A stretch of 64,000 nt of DNA from UBA2185 sp964564625 (GCA_964564625.1 CAZMBE010000015.1:14637-78636), one strand, 5' to 3'. Shown: positions 35,029-44,705, counted from the first letter of the stretch. The notes: generated by a model from the sequence alone, not told the origin. Numbers and translations are program-made.

Positions 35029-35166
35029 TTATACGGTCAATCGCTTTCTCCCCTTTGCGCGTCTTCGACTCAGGACCAGCCTTCCCCCTTTGGTGGACAT
35101 TCTCACAAGAAAACCATGGGTTCTTTTCCGCTTTGTATTACTGAAATTTGTCAGATTCTTTTTCAT
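35029..35166 (-). CDS. rpmH: 50S ribosomal protein L34
   Basis: A 45-residue, very basic protein read directly from the minus strand. After a start MKKNLTNFSN comes the L34 core TKRKRTHGFLVRMSTKGG and RRRAKGRKRLTV at the end. GGAG lies eight bases before the ATG at 35166. The N-terminus differs from the usual MKRTFQPS form (it reads NLTNFSNTKRKR), but the core is unmistakable. It leads the rnpA-yidD-yidC-jag-mnmE cluster. Confidence 0.95.
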   Translation of the reverse strand: MKKNLTNFSNTKRKRTHGFLVRMSTKGGRLVLSRRRAKGRKRLTV

Positions 35167-35197
35167 TCACTGTACTCCGGTGAAAATAATAAGGAAC

Positions 35198-35227
35198 TTG
35201 ATAAACCATATCAAGGTATGTTTGTCA
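35198..35227 (-). promoter_or_regulatory. Probable rpmH promoter with an overlapping palindrome
   Basis: On the minus strand a perfect TTGACA (35222-35227) stands about 17 bases from a weak TTTATC -10. A perfect CTTGATA-TGGTT-TATCAAG inverted repeat (35198-35216) overlaps the -10 region and could be an operator or a leader hairpin. Confidence 0.45.
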
Positions 35228-35300
35228 AGGTCAATTTCATAGAGTTGAGTTGTCCTGCATAGGGGAGGGTGGAAAATTCACCATAGTTCGGCTATTTTTC

Positions 35301-35329
35301 TTGACACATTAACAGCTTTTCCACATACT
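35301..35329 (+). promoter_or_regulatory. Probable promoter of the DUF3187 gene
   Basis: TTGACA at 35301-35306, a 17-base spacer and CATACT at 35324-35329, about 27 bases before the start of the gene. Confidence 0.5.
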
Positions 35330-35355
35330 TCTCCGAAAAAGAAAGTTTCAATAAA

Positions 35356-36390
35356 TTGGAAATTCTACCAAGGGGCAGCAGATATCGAGGCTATAATTTC
35401 TTTAGATTATTTGTCTTTGTAATGGTCTTCTTTTTCCCCCCCTACATCCACGCCCTCGAAATCGTCCCTTTTACTACAAAGAACCAGAGTCCCATCGTGC
35501 AGATTTATGGTCTTCCTTCCGCAGGAAGTGCTCATCTCCTTTCACCGGGCCAGAAGGAAGTTCTGGTTATGATGGATTATTCAAGTAACTATGTGGAAGA
35601 CAATAAAGGCGGGGAATCCATTACGCTCGATGGGGAAACAGCGCGCATCACCCTGCATGGAAGATATGGATTGTCAAAAAACGTAGAATGCGGAATAGAA
35701 GTTCCCTATGTCGTGCATGGCGGGGGCTTTCTGGACAGTTTTATTATTCATTACCATGATCTCTTCGGCTTTCCCCAGGGAGGGCGTGATAAGGCACACC
35801 GCAACCGGCTGCTCTACCGCTATTCTCGTGAAGGCGTCGAGAAAATGAGGATTGACAGTTCCGGTAATGGTTTGGGGGACATCAGTCTTACCGCAGGCTT
35901 TCAACTGTATTACGATGGGAAGGAATATCCGAGGACACTGGCGTTAAGGACAAGCCTCAAGATCCCGACGGGGGACAGTGATTCTCTCCATGGTAGCGGC
36001 AGTATTGATTTCTCTTGCCTGTTCACGGCCAGTGATGACTACAAACTGCGGTACGGCCATGGAAAGTTGTTTGCGTCAATGGGATTCATGGCGATGACCC
36101 GCGGAGATGTCCTTTCTGCGCAGCAGCGGCACTATGTTGGTTTTGGCAGCATGGGAGGAGGCTGGAGCCCTTTTCCCTTGATTACATTAAAGATCCAGTT
36201 TGATGCCCATACCCCTTTCTATAAGGACAGTCGACTACGAGAACTTTCCACAAGTTCAGCGCAGGTAATACTTGGCGGCGCATTGGCCCTCTCTGAACGA
36301 ACAAGCCTGGACATCGCCGTGTCTGAAGATATCATAACAAAGACCTCTCCGGATGTGGTATTTCATTTCGCGTTTCGTACCCGGTTTTAA
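35356..36390 (+). CDS. DUF3187-family outer membrane barrel protein
   Basis: A 344-residue protein with an N-terminal signal peptide (about 15-34, ending IHALE). Alternating beta strands rich in Gly and aromatic residues run through the rest (ARITLHGRYGLSKNVECGIEV, GNGLGDISLTAGFQLYYDG, LALRTSLKIPTGDSDSLHGS), and the C-terminal residue is phenylalanine (FHFAFRTRF), typical of Bam-inserted barrels. These features match DUF3187. Function is unknown. It is divergent from rpmH. The TTG/ATG region at the start has no strong ribosome site. Confidence 0.82.
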   Translation: MEILPRGSRYRGYNFFRLFVFVMVFFFPPYIHALEIVPFTTKNQSPIVQIYGLPSAGSAHLLSPGQKEVLVMMDYSSNYVEDNKGGESITLDGETARITLHGRYGLSKNVECGIEVPYVVHGGGFLDSFIIHYHDLFGFPQGGRDKAHRNRLLYRYSREGVEKMRIDSSGNGLGDISLTAGFQLYYDGKEYPRTLALRTSLKIPTGDSDSLHGSGSIDFSCLFTASDDYKLRYGHGKLFASMGFMAMTRGDVLSAQQRHYVGFGSMGGGWSPFPLITLKIQFDAHTPFYKDSRLRELSTSSAQVILGGALALSERTSLDIAVSEDIITKTSPDVVFHFAFRTRF

Positions 36391-36558
36391 TACTTGTAAC
36401 CATTGTTCTCACTACCAAAGGAGCGATTTCCGGGGGGGCATACTCGCGATCATTGAGGAAAGTGTAAGAATTAAAAAAATTAGGCCATTCCGGGAGAGTT
36501 ATTTTTGATTTGTTATTTCATTACGGATGGTATAACTCCCCCGGTGAGAGAAAATGTT

Positions 36559-38562
36559 ATGAATCGATTCCGGATATTTACTGAATTTGAACCGAAGGGT
36601 GATCAGACAAAAGCCATCGCGGAGCTCTCCCGGGGTGTTGATCAGGGAGAGCCCCACCAGGTGCTTTTGGGGGTGACGGGTTCCGGAAAGACCTTTACCA
36701 TTGCCAATGTTATTCAGGCTGTACAGAGACCTGTTTTGGTGATTGCCCACAACAAGACACTGGCGGCACAGCTCTACGGTGAATTCAAGACGCTGTTTCC
36801 GGAAAATGCCGTTGAGTATTTCGTCAGCTATTATGACTACTATCAGCCCGAGGCGTATCTTCCCAGTACGGATACCTATATTGAGAAGGACGCGTCTATC
36901 AACGAAGAGATCGACAAGCTGCGACATTCCGCCACCCGCTCTCTCATAGAGCGTAATGATGTCATCATTGTAGCGAGCGTGTCCTGTATTTACGGGCTTG
37001 GTTCTCCCGAGGCCTATTCCGGGATGCTTCTCCGCCTGGAAGAGGGAATGGAGATTCCACGGGATGATGTACTCAGAAAGCTGGTGGAAATTCAGTATGA
37101 ACGTAACGATATTGACTTTCATCGGGGCACCTTCCGTGTTCGGGGTGATGTGGTGGAAATATTTCCTGCCTACGAGGAGGAGAAGGCAATACGGGTGGAG
37201 TTTTTTGGAGATGCCGTGGATTCCATCTCCCTCATCGATTCCCTGCGGGGGAAAAAACTTGGCCGTATTTCGAAGCTGGCCGTCTTTCCCGGGAGCCACT
37301 ATGTGACCACGAAGGACACAGTGAGACGAGCCATTGCCGCCATAAGGGAAGAATTGGGAGAGAGACTCCGGGAACTGCATGGGGAAAATAAACTTGTTGA
37401 GGCCCAGAGGCTGGAGCAGCGGACCAAGTTTGATATGGAAATGATGGAGGAGATGGGGTACTGCCAGGGCATTGAGAATTATTCCCGTCACCTTACGGGG
37501 AGAAAACCTGGTGAACCGCCTCCCACCTTGATGGAATACCTCCCGGGAAACGCATTGATTATCATTGATGAATGCCACGCCACAATACCGCAACTTGTCG
37601 GGATGTACCGGGGTGACCGATCTCGCAAGGAGACGCTGGTGAATTACGGCTTTCGCCTCCCCTCGGCGCTGGATAACCGCCCCCTGATGTTTAAGGAATA
37701 TGAGGCCTTAGAAAATCAGAGGATTTACGTATCGGCCACTCCGGCGGAGTATGAACTGCAAAAAGCCCGTGGGCGGATTGTAGAGCAGATTATACGGCCG
37801 ACAGGGCTTATGGATCCGGAAATTGTCGTGAAACCGATACAACACCAGGTTGATGACCTCCTTTCAGAGATACGCGACAGGGGGAATAAGGGCGAACGGG
37901 TTCTGGTGACAACACTGACCAAGAGGATGGCAGAAAACCTGACCGCATATTATCAGGGTCTCGGCATAAAGGTAAGGTATCTCCATTCTGATATCCACAC
38001 CCTGGAGCGGGTGAGTATAATCCGCGATCTGAGATTGGGTGAGTTCGATGTCCTTATCGGGGTAAACCTTTTACGCGAGGGGCTTGACATACCCGAGGTT
38101 TCGCTGGTTGCAATTCTAGATGCCGATAAGGAGGGATTTCTCCGTTCCGAACGTTCGCTGATTCAAACAAGTGGAAGAGCGGCGAGGAATTTAGCAGGAC
38201 AGGTAATCATGTATGCCGATACTATTACGGCTTCGATTCTGAACTGCCTCAATGAGACGAAAAGAAGGAGGGAGATACAGCGTCGTTATAACGAAGAATA
38301 TGGTATCACGCCGGAGTCCATCAAAAAGTCCATTCATGATATTCTTGCGTCTATATATGAGGCCGATTATGTGACAGTGCCCGTTATTTCGGAAGACAGA
38401 AAGATGTATTACCCGGAGGAGGAGCTGCCGGTGATGATTAAGCGCTTGAAAGAAGAGATGAAGGAGGCCGCGAGAAATCTCGAGTTTGAGAAAGCAGCGG
38501 AACTCCGGGACAGGATTAAGGAACTTACCGGCATATTGATCGAGATGGGGGGAGAAGTATAG
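36559..38562 (+). CDS. uvrB: Excinuclease ABC subunit B
   Basis: A 667-residue UvrB, the damage-verifying helicase of nucleotide excision repair. Motifs seen are FEPKGDQTKAIAEL, Walker A GVTGSGKTFT (about 38-47), the beta-hairpin region YFVSYYDYYQPEAYLP, the DECH box IIIDECHATIPQL (near 336), helicase motif VI QTSGRAARN and a C-terminal UVR domain that binds UvrC (about 625-660). The frame opens 18 codons earlier, but the conserved N-terminus begins at the ATG at 36559. uvrC lies two genes downstream. Confidence 0.97.
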   Translation: MNRFRIFTEFEPKGDQTKAIAELSRGVDQGEPHQVLLGVTGSGKTFTIANVIQAVQRPVLVIAHNKTLAAQLYGEFKTLFPENAVEYFVSYYDYYQPEAYLPSTDTYIEKDASINEEIDKLRHSATRSLIERNDVIIVASVSCIYGLGSPEAYSGMLLRLEEGMEIPRDDVLRKLVEIQYERNDIDFHRGTFRVRGDVVEIFPAYEEEKAIRVEFFGDAVDSISLIDSLRGKKLGRISKLAVFPGSHYVTTKDTVRRAIAAIREELGERLRELHGENKLVEAQRLEQRTKFDMEMMEEMGYCQGIENYSRHLTGRKPGEPPPTLMEYLPGNALIIIDECHATIPQLVGMYRGDRSRKETLVNYGFRLPSALDNRPLMFKEYEALENQRIYVSATPAEYELQKARGRIVEQIIRPTGLMDPEIVVKPIQHQVDDLLSEIRDRGNKGERVLVTTLTKRMAENLTAYYQGLGIKVRYLHSDIHTLERVSIIRDLRLGEFDVLIGVNLLREGLDIPEVSLVAILDADKEGFLRSERSLIQTSGRAARNLAGQVIMYADTITASILNCLNETKRRREIQRRYNEEYGITPESIKKSIHDILASIYEADYVTVPVISEDRKMYYPEEELPVMIKRLKEEMKEAARNLEFEKAAELRDRIKELTGILIEMGGEV

Positions 38563-38656
38563 GGTATACACTAAAATGTGGTCACCACGTGGAAGGAAAA
38601 GATTGACTTTGCGTGATCATTTTTATAGACATGCCTGGTTGGATTCTCAGATAATT

Positions 38657-40345
38657 ATGCGTAAAATCATTTCTATAGCCATTGCGACAGCGGGAATCAT
38701 CCTGTTCGTTTTTACGGGATTCTCCCATGCCGGGACTCTTTCAGAAGAGATGAGCAGGCATATTGCAGGGAGAATCAAAGACACAGATATCTCCGCAAAA
38801 ATAATCTGCACTGACAGACAGTCGTGCAAGTCGGTCCTGACGCCCAAATTTTATATAGACCGGAAATTCAAGCCCGCCTGGAGCGATGATTTCGGTCCGC
38901 TTCCCTATATGGAAAGTTTTTTAGCGGTGATCCATGAGGCATTTCACGAGGGACTGAGGCCCGATGACTATCATATCCGCAAAATTGAATTGATCCTCAC
39001 CGGGCTCTATGAAGGCATACTCATGGGGGAATCACCAGACATCGTAAAGCTTGTGGAGCTCGATCTTCTGCTTTCGGATGCGTTTCTCCTCTATGCGTCA
39101 CATCTGCTCTATGGCCGTATCGATCACCGTACTGTGTATCCAGGATGGGTTATCTATCAGAGATCTGCTGATCTTATAGCGGTTCTTCGCAATGCCCTCG
39201 TTTCAGAAGAAATAGAGGAGTCCCTGGCAGGACTAATTCCATTTCACTCCGGATACGCGGGGTTGAAAGAAAAATTGGTTTCGTATCGGCGTATTGCCGA
39301 AAATGGAGGCTGGCCTCAGATACCGAAGGGGCCAAAAATGAAAAAGGGGTCCCATGGCCAAAGGGTAGCAATTCTGAGGCAGCGGCTTTTGGTATCGGGC
39401 GATCTTGAGAGAGCGGGAGAAAATACGCATGACGTCTTCGATCAAAAACTGGAGGAGGCGGTTCAGCGGTTTCAGAAACGTCACGGCCTGAAAATCGATG
39501 GGACCGTTGGTCGGTCAACAATGGAAACAATGAATATTCCCGTCGAGAAGCGCGTACGGCAAATCGCGCTCAACATGGACCGCATGCGCTGGCTCCCTGA
39601 TGATCTCGGTGACCGTTACGTGTTTGTCAATATCGCGGATTTTCATCTGGAGGTTGTGGAAGATGGTCGGGAAGTGATGACGATGAAGATCATCGCGGGA
39701 AAGCGTGATTGGCGAAGCTGTGTCTTGAGCGCGAAAATGTCGTATCTGGAACTGAATCCTTACTGGAAAGTGCCGGACAGCATTGCGACGAAAGAGATAC
39801 TGCCTAAAATTAAGAACAATCCCGAGTATCTGGCAAGAAAAAAAATAAAAATGTTCAGAAACTGGAACGATCAGGGAGCGGGTATAGATCCGAAGACGGT
39901 CGATTGGTCGCGCATCAGGGCGGATAAGTTTCCCTATAGGCTTCGTCAGGAGCCGGGACCCGGCAATGCCCTGGGCAGGATAAAGTTTATATTTCCCAAC
40001 GCGTGCGAAATATACCTCCACGATACGCCGACGCGCCGTCTTTTTGGAAGACAGCGGCGGGATTTCAGCCACGGGTGCATCCGCATAGAAAAGCCGATTG
40101 AACTGGCTACCTATCTCCTGAAAGATAAAGCGACATGGACGCGTAAAAAAATACTTGACGAAATCAGAAAGGGCAAAAGACAGGTGGTGATGCTTTCCAA
40201 TCTCTTTGATGTTCATATTTTCTATGGGACCGCCTGGCTTGATAGAGAGGGAAATCTGCAGTTCCGTAACGATATTTATCACATCGACGAGGTACCGTGT
40301 ACGCTGACTTTTGGCGGAGTTCAGACGGCAGCGGCAAATCAATAA
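38657..40345 (+). CDS. L,D-transpeptidase of the YcbB/LdtD type
   Basis: A periplasmic peptidoglycan cross-linking enzyme of about 562 residues. A signal segment (about 3-24, ending FSHAG) is followed by a catalytic-associated helical domain, a peptidoglycan-binding repeat (about 228-291, RVAILRQRLL...FQKRHGLKIDGTVG) and a YkuD catalytic domain with the active cysteine in SHGCIRIEKP (near 471). It makes 3-3 cross-links or attaches lipoproteins. The frame is open from an ATG at 38576, but the signal peptide begins at 38657. It separates uvrB from uvrC. Confidence 0.92.
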   Translation: MRKIISIAIATAGIILFVFTGFSHAGTLSEEMSRHIAGRIKDTDISAKIICTDRQSCKSVLTPKFYIDRKFKPAWSDDFGPLPYMESFLAVIHEAFHEGLRPDDYHIRKIELILTGLYEGILMGESPDIVKLVELDLLLSDAFLLYASHLLYGRIDHRTVYPGWVIYQRSADLIAVLRNALVSEEIEESLAGLIPFHSGYAGLKEKLVSYRRIAENGGWPQIPKGPKMKKGSHGQRVAILRQRLLVSGDLERAGENTHDVFDQKLEEAVQRFQKRHGLKIDGTVGRSTMETMNIPVEKRVRQIALNMDRMRWLPDDLGDRYVFVNIADFHLEVVEDGREVMTMKIIAGKRDWRSCVLSAKMSYLELNPYWKVPDSIATKEILPKIKNNPEYLARKKIKMFRNWNDQGAGIDPKTVDWSRIRADKFPYRLRQEPGPGNALGRIKFIFPNACEIYLHDTPTRRLFGRQRRDFSHGCIRIEKPIELATYLLKDKATWTRKKILDEIRKGKRQVVMLSNLFDVHIFYGTAWLDREGNLQFRNDIYHIDEVPCTLTFGGVQTAAANQ

Positions 40346-40377
40346 GGAACATGTACGAAAAACTTGCTCTGTCCTTC

Positions 40378-40449
40378 AGGATTCAAGGTGTTAAGGGATC
40401 GAGGATTCGCATGAGTATTGGAAACTGCGCACGTGAAACCTTGAATCCT
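40378..40449. repeat. Palindromic dispersed repeat, copy A
   Basis: A perfect 12-base inverted repeat, AGGATTCAAGGT (40378-40389) and ACCTTGAATCCT (40438-40449), flanks 48 bases in the gap between the L,D-transpeptidase and uvrC genes. Related elements lie at 50879-50938 and 54104-54194. Confidence 0.6.
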
Positions 40450-40508
40450 CAAATCCTTTTTGCTGCCGAATAGCAGAAAAACCTACTATTTTCCATACCG
40501 GTACGTCA

Positions 40509-42335
40509 ATGGATGAAAGCTCACAGAACATGGTTAATGCTACACCGGCGACCCCCGGTATCTACCTCATGAAAGACAAAGAGGGGAAGGTCATCTATAT
40601 CGGGAAGGCCAAAAATCTCAGGAACCGCATCAGTACATATTTCAGAGGTGCAGATTCGCGATATATGGTTCCCTTCTTGATATCTAAGATTCACGATATT
40701 GAGTGCATTGTTACGGAGACGGAAAAAGAAGCCCTGATATTAGAGAATACTCTGATTAAGGAACATCGGCCCCGGTACAATGTCATTTTCCGTGATGACA
40801 AAACCTATTTTACGATCCGGATTGATCTCGCCGGCCTTTTTCCACGCTTCCAATTAGTCAGGCGTCCGAGGAAGGATGGGGCAAAATATTTCGGTCCATA
40901 CCCATCGAGCGCTTCTGCAAAAGAGACTCTCCGCTTTCTTCAGTCCATATTTCCCCTGCGAACATGCAGAGATCAGGAATTGAAATCCAGGAAGAGGCCC
41001 TGTCTTGAATATGAGATCAGGAGATGTCTTGCCCCATGTGTCGGCCATATTGATACATCATCATATCAGCGGATGGTAAAGGATAGTATGGCGTTTATGG
41101 AGGGACGCGGGGAAAAGCTGATTGCCGATCTGCGTGCACGCATGAATGATGCATCGGAACTCCTGCATTTTGAAGAGGCTGCCTTTCTGAGAGACAGATT
41201 AACAGCCATTGAGGAAACGCTGGAGAAACAGAGCGTAGTGTCCATGTCTTTCAAAAATCGTGATGTATTCGGTATATACCGAGAGGGAATACTGACGCAG
41301 GTGTGTATTGTATATGTGAGGAAAGGTAAGGTTACCGGAAAGAAGGTAATTCCCGTTTTCAAGATCCAAGGCGATATCTCTGAGATTATTTCATCACTTG
41401 TGAAACAGTACTATGACCATGAACCGTATATACCAGATGAAGTACTAATTCCCGTTGATATAGAAGACAGAATGGTAATAAAAGAGTGGTTGTCGGAGAA
41501 AAAGGGCAGGGTTGTGATAGTGACTGTACCTAAGAAAGGAGAAGGTCTTGAATTTCTCCGTATCGCAGGCTCCAATGCGGAGCATGTATTCAGAACAGAG
41601 AGACGGGCAATGGACCCGAGCGAGACACTTATGGAAATGGTGAGAGTCCTCCATTTGAAAAACGAGCCAAACCGGATAGAATGCTTCGATATATCGAATA
41701 TCGGGGGGACTCATGCTGTCGGTTCCATGGTAACCTTTGTGGATGGAAGGCCATGGAAAGCAGGATACAGGCGTTTCCGCATCAGAACGGTGAAAGAAGC
41801 CGATGATTATGCCATGATGTATGAGATGTTGAAACGTCGGTTTCGCAGGAAGGAAAAGCTTCCGGACCTGGTCGTCGTGGACGGAGGAAAAGGACAATTA
41901 CAGGTGGCGATCACCGTGCTCAAAGATCTGCATGTGCAAGGTGTTGATGTCATCGGCCTGGCAAAGGGGGACAAGGAACGGGATGTCCATACAGTGCAGG
42001 ATCACGCGTATTGTTTCGGTAAAAAAAATCCTGTGTACATTTTTAGATGGCCGGAGGTCCTTTTTTTTCTCCAGCGGGTGAGAGATGAGGCGCACAGGTT
42101 TGCCGTTACATACCATCGCAAGGTAAAACACGAGAGCGATTTCCATTCTGAACTGGATGCCATTCCTGGCATCGGCGCATTCAGAAAGAAGACATTGCTG
42201 AATTTCTTTGGCGATATAAAAAAAATCAGGGAAGCATCGGTAGGTGAACTGCAAAAGGTACAAGGTATTGGGGGCAGGAGAGCGGAAAAAATCTATGCCT
42301 TTTTCAGAAATCGGGCTGAAGCGGAAAATCGATGA
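40509..42335 (+). CDS. uvrC: Excinuclease ABC subunit C
   Basis: A 608-residue UvrC, the dual-incision nuclease of nucleotide excision repair. It has an N-terminal GIY-YIG domain (TPGIYLMKDKEGKVIYIGKA, about 13-32), a central UVR segment (about 198-232), an RNase H-like endonuclease domain (IECFDISNIGGTHAVGSMV, VVDGGKGQL) and a C-terminal double helix-hairpin-helix (IPGIGAFRKKTLL, VQGIGGRRAEKI). The stop overlaps the ATG of mntP. Confidence 0.97.
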   Translation: MDESSQNMVNATPATPGIYLMKDKEGKVIYIGKAKNLRNRISTYFRGADSRYMVPFLISKIHDIECIVTETEKEALILENTLIKEHRPRYNVIFRDDKTYFTIRIDLAGLFPRFQLVRRPRKDGAKYFGPYPSSASAKETLRFLQSIFPLRTCRDQELKSRKRPCLEYEIRRCLAPCVGHIDTSSYQRMVKDSMAFMEGRGEKLIADLRARMNDASELLHFEEAAFLRDRLTAIEETLEKQSVVSMSFKNRDVFGIYREGILTQVCIVYVRKGKVTGKKVIPVFKIQGDISEIISSLVKQYYDHEPYIPDEVLIPVDIEDRMVIKEWLSEKKGRVVIVTVPKKGEGLEFLRIAGSNAEHVFRTERRAMDPSETLMEMVRVLHLKNEPNRIECFDISNIGGTHAVGSMVTFVDGRPWKAGYRRFRIRTVKEADDYAMMYEMLKRRFRRKEKLPDLVVVDGGKGQLQVAITVLKDLHVQGVDVIGLAKGDKERDVHTVQDHAYCFGKKNPVYIFRWPEVLFFLQRVRDEAHRFAVTYHRKVKHESDFHSELDAIPGIGAFRKKTLLNFFGDIKKIREASVGELQKVQGIGGRRAEKIYAFFRNRAEAENR

Positions 42336-42889
42336 ACTTTATCTCCATCTTAATTATCGCCGTCGGTCTCGGAATGGACGCCTTCTCGGTGGCAATCAGT
42401 GTGGGGTCCACTTCCCGGGTTTTTTCGTTCACGCCTGTATTTCGTCTTTCCTTTTGCTTCGGGCTGTTCCAGGTTCTTATGCCTATTGCAGGGTGGTATG
42501 CCGGTATGACTGTTGCAAATGTCATTGCCGAATATGATCACTGGATCGCATTTGGGCTTCTTGCCTTTGTCGGCGGGAAAATGATCAAGGAGTCATTTAG
42601 TGAAGAGGAAAAAGTTCACGCGGTGGATCCAACGAAAGGAGCAACTCTCATTATACTTTCAGTGGCTACGAGCATTGATGCCCTCGCCGTTGGCCTCAGT
42701 TTTGCGTTCTTGAACATACCCATCGTCTACCCATCAATAATTATCGGTATTGTCGCCTTTCTCATGACTGCGGCGGGGATGTTCTTCGGGGAAAGGTTAG
42801 GGAAGATTGTCGGCAAGAGGGTAGAAATATTGGGAGGTGTCATCCTGATCGGCATTGGTGCAAAAATATTGATTGAACATATGGCATGA
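42332..42889 (+). CDS. mntP: Manganese efflux pump MntP
   Basis: A 185-residue, six-helix protein with two related halves. GLGMDAFSVAISVG in the first and ATSIDALAVGLSFAF in the second carry the paired aspartates typical of MntP. It exports Mn2+ across the inner membrane. The ATG overlaps the uvrC stop (ATGA), so it is translationally coupled. No yybP-ykoY riboswitch can fit before it, unlike in many other mntP genes. Confidence 0.94.
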   Translation: MNFISILIIAVGLGMDAFSVAISVGSTSRVFSFTPVFRLSFCFGLFQVLMPIAGWYAGMTVANVIAEYDHWIAFGLLAFVGGKMIKESFSEEEKVHAVDPTKGATLIILSVATSIDALAVGLSFAFLNIPIVYPSIIIGIVAFLMTAAGMFFGERLGKIVGKRVEILGGVILIGIGAKILIEHMA

Positions 42890-42910
42890 TACGAGGGGGA
42901 ATTAAGAAGC

Positions 42911-43465
42911 ATGAAGTCGGTATATTATACTGTGGCTTCGACTGCCTTCGGCGATGCCGGGATTGTGTGGATGCAAAAAGATGGCTCTCCATCTGTCATG
43001 AAAATCTTCTTTTCTGCCGAGGGTGAGGGTACGGACAACCTTGTCCAGCGGTATTTCCCGGGTGCTGAAATACGGTCACACAGCAATGTAGAAAAAGTGT
43101 GCCATCATCTTCGGGACTATCTGGCGGGAGATCCACCTGATTTTTCTTTGAACATGCTTGATATGAGAGCATGTAGTCAATTCCAGAGGAATGTTCTCCT
43201 TATTGTCTGGTCAATTCCGCGGGGTATGGTCGGTACGTACAAGCAACTTGCGGAAAAAATCAGGTCACCGAGGGGTGCACGAGCGGTAGGGACGGCCCTT
43301 GCCTCTAATCCATTTCCCCTCGTCATTCCATGTCACCGTGTTATACGTACAGACGGAAGCTTAGGCGGGTACGGGGGAGGATTAGAGATGAAAAAGACTC
43401 TTCTTGCGATTGAAGGCGTCCTCGTGGATGAAAAAGGGAAAGTGCTGCCGCGGTTTTTCTGGTGA
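42911..43465 (+). CDS. ogt: Methylated-DNA--protein-cysteine methyltransferase
   Basis: A 184-residue O6-alkylguanine repair protein. The alkyl-acceptor cysteine is in PLVIPCHRVIRTDGSLGGYG, preceded by the helix-turn-helix region GTYKQLAEKIRSPRGARAVG. It removes alkyl groups in a single-use reaction. The N-terminal ribonuclease-like domain is present but diverged. It lies 21 bases after mntP, downstream of the uvr genes, and is convergent with proB. Confidence 0.93.
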   Translation: MKSVYYTVASTAFGDAGIVWMQKDGSPSVMKIFFSAEGEGTDNLVQRYFPGAEIRSHSNVEKVCHHLRDYLAGDPPDFSLNMLDMRACSQFQRNVLLIVWSIPRGMVGTYKQLAEKIRSPRGARAVGTALASNPFPLVIPCHRVIRTDGSLGGYGGGLEMKKTLLAIEGVLVDEKGKVLPRFFW

Positions 43466-43548
43466 TAGGATAATCAGCGCAACCCCTGCTACAAGACGGA
43501 GCATTCCGGCTGTTTTCGTAAATGGAAAGGATTTGCACTGCCTGGAGA

Positions 43549-44700
43549 TTAGTTGGCCGGTTTTGGTTTCCTGACTTCTTTTATCACCGCCAGGTTATCC
43601 CGGTGAATGATTTCATCATAGTCTTTATACCCTAAAACCTGCTCAATCCTGGATGACTTAAGCCCCATGATCTTTCTGATTTCTGCGGAACTGTAATTCA
43701 CCAGTCCTTTAGCCAACGGGGTTCCTTCCTTATCAACGCATGTCACAGGGTCACCGATGCTGAAATCACCTTCTATGTTGGTTATGCCTGAGGGAAGCAG
43801 GCTTTTCCCTTCCTCAATAAGAGCCGTTTTCGCTCCATCATCGAGAAAGAGTTTACCCCGCGACTTCAGGGTAAAGGCTATCCAGTATTTTCTGCTGCTC
43901 AGATGTTCACTGGCGGGCAAGAAGAGTGTTCCGATTTCTTTACCCGCAAATATATCGCGCAGGATGCCCTTTTTCTTACCAGGGGCGATAATGCAAGGGA
44001 TGCCTGATGCCGTAACCTGTTTTGCAGCCATAACCTTGCTTTTCATGCCTCCCAATCCAACCTCTGTTGTCTCATCTGTCGCCGCTTTTTCTATTTCTTC
44101 CGTAAACACTTTTACCAAACTGATCAGTTTCGCTTTTTTTGATGCGGCGGGACTCTGGTCATAAAGACCGTCCGTACTGGTTAGATTGATTAGAAGGTCG
44201 GCATCGATAACGTTGGTAATCATGGCGGCCAGATGATCGTTGTCGCCGAACTTGATCTCATCAACCGCTACCGTGTCGTTTTCATTTATGATGGGGATGA
44301 TACCCCAATCAATGAGCGTGGATAAGGTATTCCGGACATTTAAATACCTTTTTCTCTCCGTTAGGTCACTCATAATGAGAAGGATCTGTGCGACGTACAG
44401 ACCATATTTTCCGAATGCGTTGGAATATACCCGCATAAGCCTGCTCTGTCCGATCGCCGCGGCAGCCTGTTTCTGTGGCATGCTTTTTAACCTGCCCGTT
44501 ATTCCCATTCTATGTTTGCCGGAAGCAATGGCACCGGAGGTAACAATCACAACCCGGTATCCCTCTTTTGTAAGCTGCGCAATTTCATCTACCAATTGTT
44601 CAATAATTTGCAGGTCCAGACCATCCTCGCCTGTTAACACCGCACTGCCGATCTTGATGAGAACCCGCTTTACTTTTGCCAGAGTTGCTTTCCGCACCAT
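43549..44700 (-). CDS. proB: Glutamate 5-kinase
   Basis: A 383-residue enzyme that phosphorylates glutamate in the first step of proline synthesis. It has the amino acid kinase domain (VLIKIGSAVLTG, VTSGAIASG, INENDTVAVDEIKFGDND, VGLGGMKSKV) and a C-terminal PUA domain (about 285-370). It follows obgE by five bases, a linkage seen in many bacteria. proA is not in this window. Confidence 0.96.
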   Translation of the reverse strand: MVRKATLAKVKRVLIKIGSAVLTGEDGLDLQIIEQLVDEIAQLTKEGYRVVIVTSGAIASGKHRMGITGRLKSMPQKQAAAAIGQSRLMRVYSNAFGKYGLYVAQILLIMSDLTERKRYLNVRNTLSTLIDWGIIPIINENDTVAVDEIKFGDNDHLAAMITNVIDADLLINLTSTDGLYDQSPAASKKAKLISLVKVFTEEIEKAATDETTEVGLGGMKSKVMAAKQVTASGIPCIIAPGKKKGILRDIFAGKEIGTLFLPASEHLSSRKYWIAFTLKSRGKLFLDDGAKTALIEEGKSLLPSGITNIEGDFSIGDPVTCVDKEGTPLAKGLVNYSSAEIRKIMGLKSSRIEQVLGYKDYDEIIHRDNLAVIKEVRKPKPAN

Positions 44701-44705
44701 AATTT

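Noticed and set aside
35270..35345. Possible replication origin next to rpmH
   Set aside because: Only one imperfect DnaA box (TTTTCCACA) was found, with no dnaA gene and no cluster of boxes or AT-rich unwinding element.
36499..37593. A 364-codon minus-strand frame opposite uvrB
   Set aside because: It is an antisense shadow of a well-conserved gene, with no recognisable domain or ribosome site.
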